NCBI GenBank assembly: GCA_029582265.1
Contig: CM055826.1
Location: 37,704,127 to 37,768,126 of the forward strand
Source of the DNA: Zoroaster sp. YZ-2022
Lineage: Eukaryota; Echinodermata; Asteroidea; Forcipulatida; Zoroasteridae
Length of the DNA: 64,000 nucleotides
Direction: 5' to 3'
Shown: piece after piece, positions 45,501-55,200 of the stretch
Position numbering within the stretch: the first letter of the stretch is position 1
Layout of the letters: each line of letters begins with the position of its first letter
Program-made: the position numbers and the translations under genes
The notes under the pieces: model-generated
Database searches by the model: none
What the model was told of the DNA's origin: nothing
What the model saw: the letters and a program-made list of their open reading frames with translations, nothing else

Positions 45501-46434
45501 TTCACAGACGGTTTACCAAATATGGACGAAAAAGTCGAATCATCAGTATGTATAGATTAACAAAGGGTCTGTTGTCAAGTCTCACCACTTCTGTCTTGGC
45601 ACCTCAGCAAGTTTATATCGATAACAACAGGCTAGCCGACTGCAAACACCATCCAGGGATTTTCCTTTCAGACAACTGCGTCATCAATGACGTATTATAT
45701 GCAAAGCCAAAACCAAACATCGGATCATGAAGGAATTAGGGTGTTCCATGCTCAGACTAGCAAAAAGTTTCCAAGTTCAGTCCATCACGAATTCCATAGT
45801 AACAACAGTCAGTAGTACTGAACAGTCGAAATGGGTAAAAAAATCTACAGTAATTTTGATAGGCGCGCGCTTGAAATCATACCGTCTCTCCCGATCCCGC
45901 GTCGGTAATTCGGTGGTACTCAAATGGCAGGAAATCCCTTACTGTTTTCATTTATAACCGCCTCATTTAATATTCCCTTCGTGGTCACATCACCTTAAGC
46001 CAGCGTCAATCGCCTTACCGTCGAGTATAAGTACCTTTAGCTTGCGAATTGTGTACACAAACCATGGTTGTTGTCAGTGGCAAAAGAAAATCTGGTTTAC
46101 TGTAAACTTTAGGAGAATTATTAAATATTTTAAAATATTTTGGTAGGACAGACCAATACATGGCGTTAAGTGTTTGCAATACGTTCTATACCCTTGGTCT
46201 ACACCAACAAATGACAAAATATCAAGTTCCCAATCAAGTTGTCAAGTTCCCAATATATGCATAGTAATGAACATCATTCTGATGGTCACAGACTTACGTG
46301 TAACTAGAATACCATTGCCAAGAATACTACGTGAAAAGGGGGATAGTCACCCAATGAAGGGCTATTCGTATCCTGATTGGGATAGTGAGGTTTTGATCAG
46401 GATTTTTCTCAATCGGGATAGTAGTGCAGAGAGT
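45501..46434. other. No recognisable gene
   Basis: Short unsupported frames only. From about 46330, GATTGGGATAG-like words herald the tandem repeat that follows. Confidence 0.4.
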
Positions 46435-46735
46435 GTCATTGTTAACTGTGGGTTCCTGATTGGGGTATATCATATCCCCATTGGGACTGTAGGGTGTCAG
46501 TCAGGAAATACGTTTTCTTCCAATCAGGATAGTATGGCAGATGGTGTCATTGTTAACTGTGGGTTCCTGATTGGGGTATATCATATCCCCATTGGGACTG
46601 TAGGGTGTCAGTCAGGAAATACGTTTTCTTCCAATCAGGATAGTATGGCAGATGGTGTCATTGTTAACTGTGGGTTCCTGATTGGGGTATATCATATCCC
46701 CATTGGGACTGTAGGGTGTCAGTCAAGAAAAAAGT
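46435..46735. repeat. 111-bp tandem repeat, about 2.7 units
   Basis: The landmark GTCATTGTTAACTGTGGGTT falls at 46435, 46546 and 46657, an exact 111-bp period. Each unit has GATTGGGGTATATCATATCC followed by CCATTGGGA. Because 111 is divisible by three, a 224-codon frame runs through; it is a by-product of the repeat. Degenerate words (TTCCAATAAGGATACAGG) continue to about 46940. Confidence 0.93.
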
Positions 46736-47379
46736 TTCTACCAATCGGAATATTAAATTGGTCTTATTGTCAAAGGGTTCCCGATCAGGGCTATTATCGT
46801 GTACTTATTTGGGAAAATAGTTCCAATAAGGATACAGGTTTTACCTAATCGGCATAGTAATGGGTTCCCCATCATGGCCATTATAGTCTCCATATTTGGG
46901 ACAATATAGTTCCAATAAGGATACAGGTGTTACTGAATCGGGAATCGAGTAATGGTGACAACGACCCTGTGACCGTCATAAACTGTTGTCAGTTTCGTTT
47001 AATAGGACATTAAGAAACAACATGAACTAATAATAAATCAACTTGAACTAATAATTGGAGGTACTTTCTGAGAAACCCAAAATATTTGTAGCTTGTCCAT
47101 AAATTAATGATGATGACTCATAGCGTGCGGCCATCATTATAGTGTCCCGTTACTGGCAGGATGCATTAGGAGGTGGGTAGCCGTACCAAAGTGTTGCGCA
47201 AACTATTAAACATGACAGTAAGACTGGTTGTCATGCTAATTTATTAAATTCTAACGACTTGTTTACCTTCAATTTCCGCAGCGCAATAAAATTAGAGCAG
47301 TTATAAGTTCACACATCGACTTCAAGAGGGTAGGAGGAAATGAAATCAAACACGGGGTTTATGATCACCGAGGGGGAGA
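46736..47379. other. No recognisable gene
   Basis: Degenerate echoes of the 111-bp unit to about 46950 (two copies of AGTTCCAATAAGGATACAGG); then unassigned sequence. Confidence 0.45.
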
Positions 47380-47620
47380 AGAAGTGACTCTTTTGTTTAT
47401 CCTGGCCGTCTTAGAATGGATTGTTCCCCTCCCAGAGTCCTGTCCCTCCCTTCTTCCTTCCTCCCCATCCCTTACCTGTCCTGTACCCCTTTGCCTAATC
47501 CCCTCCCCTTTTTGTTACCTTGTATTTAAGTTACCCGTTTTGTTAAATCTAATTATCCTTTGTACTACCTGTATGTTGTTGTTTTTGACATTGGCCGAAT
47601 AAATAACAATAATAATAATA
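47380..47620 (+). mobile_element. LINE 3' end with AATAAATAACAATAATAA tail
   Basis: Pyrimidine-rich sequence (CCCTCCCTTCTTCCTTCC) then TTGTTGTTTTTGACATTGGC and CGAATAAATAACAATAATAA. The tail layout matches the LINE end at 19755-19778. No coding part remains. Confidence 0.6.
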
Positions 47621-47898
47621 AGTAAGACTGATTGCGGTGACACCATGTGGAATCTCAATTGAGTAGTAATTAGTTCTGAAAAGAACTGGGGGTACAACTC
47701 GACGTTTCGATCAGTATGCTCTGATCGTCCTCAGGAGAATGCCGGACTCTGGAAAATGCTGCTGCTTAAGTAGACTGCATTCTCCTGAGGACGATCAGAG
47801 CATACTAATCGAAACGTCGAGTTGTACCCCCAGTTCTTTTCAGAACTAATTACTACTCAATTGAGATTCCACATGGTGTCACCGCAATCAGTCTTACT
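47621..47898. repeat. Near-perfect 122-bp fold-back (GAAACGTC family)
   Basis: Arms 47621-47742 and 47777-47898 are reverse complements with a single mismatch seen (in the central CGATCAGTATGC word), separated by a 34-base spacer. Each arm starts/ends AGTAAGACTGATTGCGGTGA and carries TACAACTCGACGTTTCGATC, then GTATGCTCTGATCGTCCTCA. Single-arm and fold-back relatives are at 16495, 17251, 27225 and 29530. It sits between a LINE tail and a microsatellite. Confidence 0.97.
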
Positions 47899-47931
47899 TA
47901 TCATCCTCACCATGCAAAGCTACAAGTTTTA

Positions 47932-48005
47932 CCAATAATAATAACAATAACAATAACAATAACAATAACAATAACAATAACAATAACAATAACAATAACA
48001 ATAAC

Positions 48006-48095
<90 letters not shown>
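47932..48095. repeat. AACAAT / AAT compound microsatellite
   Basis: About 75 bp of AACAAT hexamers followed by about 85 bp of pure AAT triplets. Confidence 0.97.
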
Positions 48096-48389
48096 TAAAT
48101 TAAACGAAACAGTGAAGTTTCATTGGAATTCTACCAAGTGTAAGCCTGCCACGAAAGGATTTACATTCCCACCACAATGGGTTTTAATCTCAAGTTACTT
48201 TAACCCTCCATTCTTGTGCAAAGCAAAGTGAAAAAGTGAGTGGAAAAGGTTGGCCTATTAATGTGTGCAGGGCGTGGTGTACCTTTACTGGAGAATGCTG
48301 TTTTCAAGATCTTTCAACTGTGACTAATCACTCCGCGGTGGAAAGTGTGATCTCCAGGAAGTGCCAAGTAGGAGGTGATGAGGAATTTG
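48096..48389. other. No recognisable gene
   Basis: Unassigned sequence between a microsatellite and a SINE. Confidence 0.35.
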
Positions 48390-48690
48390 AACTAGATTGT
48401 AGCCGTGTGAAATAATAGAGGGCGCCCTTATCATTTACTTACGGTCAATCTATTAAATCCCGGTCACGGCCACGATATTTTATCTGCATACCAGAATTAC
48501 AATTGTACACGCATCCATATGCATGCATTCGTATTAATTCTACAAAATTATACACTGGCGTAAATTTATTACTATCTAATTCATACATGCTTTGCAAAAT
48601 CCGGTCACACGTGAAATCGAACACTGCCCCGTCAATAAGAGGCGAATATGATACCACTATGCTACCAACCCACTCGAGAACGTGTGTGAA
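48390..48690 (-). mobile_element. tRNA-derived SINE, minus strand
   Basis: Minus strand reads TTGGTAGCATAGTGGTATCA (A-box-like), CGCCTCTTATTGACGGG, then GTGTTCGATTTCAC (B-box). A 70-codon frame across it is explained by the SINE. The body downstream of the tRNA head is unlike the 62-63 kb SINEs. The 3' boundary is approximate. Confidence 0.6.
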
Positions 48691-48719
48691 TTAATTATAG
48701 GTACCTTTATATATCAGTT

Positions 48720-48990
48720 TAAAGGGAAGATGAACTAAATTTATTATGTTGGCAAAACTGCTTCTTGAGATGTACTTACTTCTTTGAATCAAATACACTT
48801 ATGGTATTTGATAAACAACCAACCTGTCTAATTAGTTATGAGAAAGAATCATTTTTGAATGAAGACACTTAATTGTATATTGTGCGAACAAGAAATTTGT
48901 GTACTTCAGAAGAAACATTTTGCAGGATGATTGATATCTTTACAAAATTCATGCCAATTTAGCTTTCAGATTCATTATTTTTGTTATGCA
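48720..48990 (+). repeat. Decayed 81-bp-array element
   Basis: One unit remnant (TTGGCAAAACTGCTTCTTGA, TACTTCTTTGAATCAAATAC), then AACAACCAACCTGTCTAATT and TGATTGATATCTTTACAAAA in the place of the right flank. Confidence 0.6.
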
Positions 48991-49179
48991 AATCGGCCCA
49001 CACAAGGCCAATGGCCAATCCAAGGTGGGGGCTACTAAGTCATTGAGTTGTTACAACGACTCCATACTGAAGAAACCAGCCCCTCGCACCGAAATAAGAC
49101 AAGTTAATAACCAGCCTCTTCACGGTGCGAATATGACTGGGAGGGGTAACTAGTCTGCCCCTATAAATTAATATTGTAA

Positions 49180-49500
49180 TCAAGTTATTATTATTATTAT
49201 TTATTCGACCTCAACAAAACAAATAAAACACAAAAATACAGAGCAAAGCAAACAGCTAGAAATACCTGAGATAAATGAGACAAAAGCACAAAATACACAA
49301 CAACATTATTAACAATAATTATAATAATAGAAGGGCAACAAGATGAGCAAAATGAACATGATGAAAATGACTACGAGTAAGTATGAGAATGAGAATGAGT
49401 AAATGGAAACTCGGTCAATCCGATGAAGGAAAAAACCTTCTCTTAAAAAAACAATGACAGTAATTAAACCCCCTATCAGTCCCTCTTAATCTACCCAGTG
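49180..49500 (-). mobile_element. LINE 3' untranslated region, minus strand
   Basis: Read on the minus strand it ends GTTGAGGTCGAATAAATAAT followed by AATAATAATAA, preceded by T-rich sequence, as at 19140-19778. No coding part. Confidence 0.65.
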
Positions 49501-49664
49501 CAAAAGACCAATGATAATTTTAACAAGAAAGTGGTCAAATTAAGCCGAAAGCCTAGGGTGACTGAAAAGGGAACATAACAGTATACTTGGAACATTGAAG
49601 GCTTCCTGACGTTTCTATAAAAAGATTTATAATTAGCCTATAATTATACAGTCCATTCACCGAG
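49501..49664. other. No recognisable gene
   Basis: Short unassigned stretch between a LINE tail and a SINE-like head. Confidence 0.3.
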
Positions 49665-49800
49665 ATTTTCGAGTGGCTTTGTTTTTGTAGAGTAGTGGTA
49701 CAGAGGCGCAGGCTTGCCTCTTAGTAACAGATCCCTGGTTTGAATTGAATTTTTTAAGGATTTTTAAAAAATAACTTGTATTAGGTTTTTATTTATTTTA
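49665..49800 (+). mobile_element. tRNA-derived SINE-like fragment
   Basis: TTCACCGAGATTTTCGAGTG leads into GTAGAGTAGTGGTACAGAGG (A-box-like) and CCCTGGTTTGAATTG (B-box-like), then AT-rich sequence. TTCACCGAG also precedes the tRNA-like head at 6165, so both may be one SINE family. Confidence 0.5.
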
Positions 49801-52208
49801 TTACAAAAAGAATCAGATGCTAAACCTGTTGGTCAAATTCACGGTTTATATGAAGGATTTAAAAAACGAGTGTATACATGAATGACGACAGTTGACCGAA
49901 TAGGGAAAAGTTAGTTTTTTCTAAGATGAATGTTGGTATTTGAAATAAAATTAACATTTAAAAACCATCATGATTTTTCAAAAGGTTTTATAGAAATGGT
50001 AGGCCTATAATTTGGTTGATATTACCCATGATTCATCACTGGACAAAACACTGTTGGTAAGATGAGGGGGTTGCAAGTTTCCCCTGCCCCCTGTATCCGC
50101 TAATGGATGACATGAAATGGAAGCCGTAGGACGGTATGTGTCGCAGATCCAGGGATCCTATTCCTTCCTACTAATTATGTTTGATACAGGAGTGAGATCT
50201 GATGACAGAAACATATATCCTTCAGTGCTGACATTTTGAGTGCTGAAATGCATGGTTAAGGGATGTACTCCATTCGTCATTACTGAACAGAAACTGAGAG
50301 AATTATCATCTAAAAGCTTACTTGGGTTTGAGATGCTACCAAACACCCTGAGAAGTTATTCTGTCTGACATGTTGTCATTTTCAAGAAAACGTGAATAAA
50401 CATTTCTGAAATGAATCATCAGTTTATGCCTACATTTCAACGTTGGAATGAATTCAAATAATCTTAATGATATTCGCTATTCCCTTATTAAACTACCCTT
50501 GGCTGTATGGTTTTGTGAGTGTATCTTAATTTTTTTCATTACATGCATTATATTCACAACATCGCCCTTTTGACCGAGGACTAGCATGTAACACCTCGAG
50601 GGTGAATTTATAGTGACAGGACTAGCACTGTCAGTGCACGGAACTTGTCGGGTCAATGGCATGTACACTCAGCAGAATTTATTTCATCGTGGATCGATAA
50701 CCAAATACAAAAATAAAAATGTTTTCTTTCTAAAAATTCTCATTAAGGATTTCCCAAACACACTCATTTTTATACATATTTTTTTGCAAGACCATTGGGC
50801 GTTAATCCATGTTGGGGTGTGTCATTGGGTGGGTGTGTGTTGTTGGAGAGGGGGCGGAGACGGGGATGCGAATGCGTATAAGCTATATGTTTACTACGTA
50901 GTTTTGAGCAGGACTGTTTGGCTGCAATCAATTGGAGGTATGTGCGTGTGCGTGTGCGTGTGCGTGTTGGGGGCGGGTTGTGAACGCATATCCCAAATCG
51001 CAAATAATCATGCAAGTAATCATGCATGGGCTCGCCACTGATCCCTGGGAAATAATTTTGAATTTATCTGTATCATTTTGGTGCATTCTGAGCAAATTGT
51101 GATATTGATAATTTCAATTATCATCTGAAACAGTTAGTTATATTGTTTTGTTACTAAATTATTGTGTTTGAATTAGTAGTACGACCTACGAATAGAGAGG
51201 TGCAACATTTTGGCTAATAAGCTGCAGACGCATTGTTCACTCGTACCGTACCCACTGGATGGTAGGGCTGGGAGAACGAACATTCATTCAATTAGGACAA
51301 GATTGGATGTCCATGGGGAAGATCCAGTATTTGAATTAGGAGCCCCCATTCTAGCAAAATATTGTAGCGTAACATTATCGCCCCACGCCCCCTGCCCCTT
51401 ACATCCAATTTAAGGATTGAAACTTATCTTGAAACTTGATCGTATAAAACAAATAAAATATTTTATTTATTGATTCAAATAATATATTTAATTTCTTTAC
51501 AAAATATATATACATTGTGAAACGTCTCTAAAAATGTCATGCTTTAAATTTCTGTGAGACTGTTCCAAATATTTCAATGAGTTTTTGAAAATTCAAGAAC
51601 AATGATTGCTCTTAATTATTAAATTAAACCGACTATAAGTTGCTACCGAATTAGAGTAAACAGTTATATTTTGTTCAGTGTTTTCTTTTACTGGATGCTT
51701 TAAGTGGGCAATGATCCTCTGGGTCGAGTTTGATCCTCTGGAGTTTGTGACAAAAATTAGGGTTGGGTGGCCTGATTGTAATTTGGATTATATATTTAAA
51801 TAATGAGTTTGCTTTATATTTGTTATATATTTATTTATTATTTTATTTATTTATTCATCTTTTAGTTTTTTATTCATCTATTATTGAGGGAAAGTTCGGC
51901 TCGTCTGATTTCTGGGAACAGTAAAGAGAAATAGCGCCCTCAAGCATCCACTAACCAAATTAATGGTAGACCTTTGAACTTCATCAAAACAAATAATAGC
52001 AATAAAAAAACTACGAAACACTGGTACAAATAAAATAATTTTGTAAATAATTTGTAATATGAACATGACAAAATAATACTTATTAATCTAATTTGTATAT
52101 ATTCTGTTTACCAAAAACAAACAAACAAACAAAACAAAATATAAGACAGTTAAGCGGTTACTGGGGTCAAATGAGGTCATTACCGGCCCTACATTAGTAG
52201 AAAGTAAA
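49801..52208. other. Upstream of ATP5IF1; mostly unassigned
   Basis: Contains a GTGTGC microsatellite at about 50940-50967, AT-rich simple sequence at 51430-51850, and an ACAAACAAACAAAC run at about 52117-52132. Any ATP5IF1 promoter lies in the last few hundred bases, but I can place no TATA box. Short frames are unsupported. Confidence 0.4.
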
Positions 52209-52264
52209 ATGGCTCTCGCAAGGCTACCTACAATTCGCCTTTTTCGCCCATTCATAGCGATCTG
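52209..52264 (+). CDS. ATP5IF1: ATP5IF1 exon 1 (mitochondrial presequence)
   Basis: ATG then 17 further codons (MALARLPTIRLF...) and two bases of a split Cys codon, ending at donor CTG|GTAAGA. Rich in Leu, Arg and Pro, with no Asp or Glu. The bases before the ATG, AAGTAAA, put an A at -3. Confidence 0.9.
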
Positions 52265-55200
52265 GTAAGATAATGTGATCATGGTATGATAGCCTTAAAA
52301 TATAAAAATCGTTGACAAATTCAAAACTTAACAGACGGCAAATCCTTTCCCAGTTAACGTTAGATCGCCATAATCAAAAACATGCAGCTAACGTTAGTTG
52401 CGATTGGCCATGGATCACGTCATTAACCAGTTATGATATGGCTATGTTACAGTTAGGCCGGGTTTGCAAGATGAAGTTATTCTTTCCGGTTTTGTTAGTA
52501 TTCTTGTATCAGAATTTTGAACAATTGTTGTTTGGCAAGGTCATTATGGCTAACTCAAGGCAAGGGAAATTTGAGTTGGAAAGAATGTTGAATACAACTT
52601 GTTACAACCGCCACCTTTCTATAAAAATTATGATAAATAACACATTTTTCTTTTATTAGTTTAAACGATCGATGATAGAGGACACAATTAACCCTCCTAC
52701 TACTACAAGGGACAAAATCAGTCAAAATGTTGATATACTTCCCAAGCCCAAGGTATATCTAGTGCACTGTCAAACCTTACGTGTAGTCTGATCTTATCAC
52801 ATGTCAACTCCCCAATTAGTGACCAACATGGTCATCGTACATGCGCAGTGGCAACTATAATAGGATTTTTCTATTTTCTGAAGGGGAGAATTTTTTTTAG
52901 AGGAGAAACAAAGTCCAAAAAAAATCATAGAAGTGGATTTTAAAGATAGTTTTTGCTTTCTGTACCCTCAAAAATCGATAAAATCACTTTTAAACTGGTT
53001 AGTGGTTACAAAAAAAAATGCTTAAAAAGTGGCAGTTGGATACAACATTCTTACCGGAAAGTGTAGTCAAGTGAGGATTGGAAATGATATTTTAGAAGAT
53101 TTTGAGCAATGAAAGTATGCACATCCAATGAGACGTTGGCCATTTTGTCGTCTGCTAGTGCTATAAACACGTGCTTAGATATTGTGCACAAGTGACGGTT
53201 GTATTCTACATTCTTTCCAAAAAATTTACGTTAGGTGGAAGATTTTGTGATTGTCTTTATTTTATTTGTATAATTACAGCCAAATGCAGCGTGGCTATAG
53301 CAGTGATGGCTCCATGGGCAGTGGTGCAGGCAAAGTAAGCACAATTGATAACAAATATTTAACGTAATTCAAATTTTGTTTAAATTGAAAACATGTATAA
53401 AGAATTAAATAATCTGGACGACCCTATCATTTTTCAACGTGACTTGGACGCTCTCAGTAAGTGGGGATTAGACTGGCAAATGAATTTCAATACAAATAAA
53501 TGTTACACAATGCACTTTACATCTAAAAAGACCCCCCAACATTACTCCATACAAACTTTGTGGCAACACCCTGGATATAACCGATTCCCACCCTTATCTT
53601 GGTATCATATTTGACAGTAACCTAATATGGAAAACACACATAACTAATGTTACAAATAGCTGCAAAAGGACCCTGGGGGTGATCCGTAGGAATTTTAAAT
53701 GTTGCTCGACTGATATAAAATCAAGACTTTACTTGTCCCTTGTCCAGCCTAAACTAGAGTATGGCACAGCTGCTTGGTTTCCATATACCAAACAAGAAAC
53801 ACATACTCTCGACAAAATCCAAAGATCAGCAGCTAGACTGTCAAAACGATTACTCAAGAGATTCTAGTGTTACTGCCATGCTAAGCACATTGAGCTGGCC
53901 ATGCTTAGACACCAGGAGGAAGATTAGGGTAGAATGTCGTATCTGGCCGCCACTATTTTTCATTAAATATAACCAATAATGTAATCTTACCTACCTGGTA
54001 AGGTGGAGAACATAATGGATGATGATGGACATATACTTCAAATTATTACAGGATATTTATTTCATGAAAAATCAGGCATTTTTGGTATACGATGACTTCC
54101 TCAATCATGTCAGTCTGATCTTGTCAACTCCCCCATAAGTGACCAACACAGTCATTGTACATGCGTAGTGGCAATTATAATAGGATCCTTCTATTTTCTG
54201 AAGGGGAGGATTTTTTTAGAAGGGAAATCAAGTCCGAAAACCATCATAAAAGTGGATTTTAAAGATAGTTTTCGCTTTCTGTACCACCAAAAATCGATAG
54301 AATGATTTTTTAACTGGTTAGTGGTTGCAAAAAAAATCCAAAAAAGCCCTTAAAAAGTGGCGGCTGGATACGACATTCTTTCCGAAGATTACTAGGCTCA
54401 CCATGTTTTTCAAAATTACTCACAACCTCATTGATATTAAATGGCAGAACTACCTCACTAAGCCTCAACGCAGATTAAAAAGGACCAACGACCGCAAACA
54501 AAGACCAAAACTCTTGAATTTAGTTTTTTTCCATGGACTGTTAAAATTTGGAACGAATTACCACACCATTTACTCAATCAAGCAAAGCTAACCAGCTTCA
54601 AAACCGGACTCGCCAAACACCTGAACGAAACCACAACCCACAACTCAAACTAGTCGGTCAAGCCAACACTCTGTAGTGATGCGGATTACCGCTTTTACGG
54701 AGTATAACAATCCAGATCCAGATCCAGAATTGAAAACATGATTTTATCATAGATTTAAGTACAACCTGAAAAGTTGTTTAACCCTAAAGCCCCAAATCCA
54801 TTAAAACTGACCCCAATGTAGTGCTGGGAGTTACCGGTTAATTTGCGAACCGTTTAACCGAAGCTTTCACGGTGAGTTAACCACAACATTGTTCATAGCA
54901 AGCATCAGTCTATCAGCCAAGATTTGGAAAAAGCAGGCCTTCATTTGAATAAATACGAGAGGAGCTACAGATCGCTCTCCTTAAATCACCAAAGTGATTT
55001 AAGGAGAGCGATTTGCTGTCACTAAAAAAACAAAAAACAAGTTGAATGTACAGTTATACAGTTATAAGTTTCTGCTACAGTAGTGCTACTTGCTTTAAAA
55101 AAATGCTAGCCAGTTTTACTGCGCACGTGCACATTTAGGTTTTTCCCCTCACTAAAATGTATTGCACGTCCACAGGTTATTGTATTCAACATCCCTTCAC

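Noticed and set aside
46174..46848. 224-codon plus-strand frame
   Set aside because: It runs through the 111-bp tandem repeat; the periodic 37-residue peptide is a by-product.
48445..48657. 70-codon minus-strand frame that looked like a protein
   Set aside because: The same strand has tRNA-like A- and B-boxes running through it, so it is a SINE.
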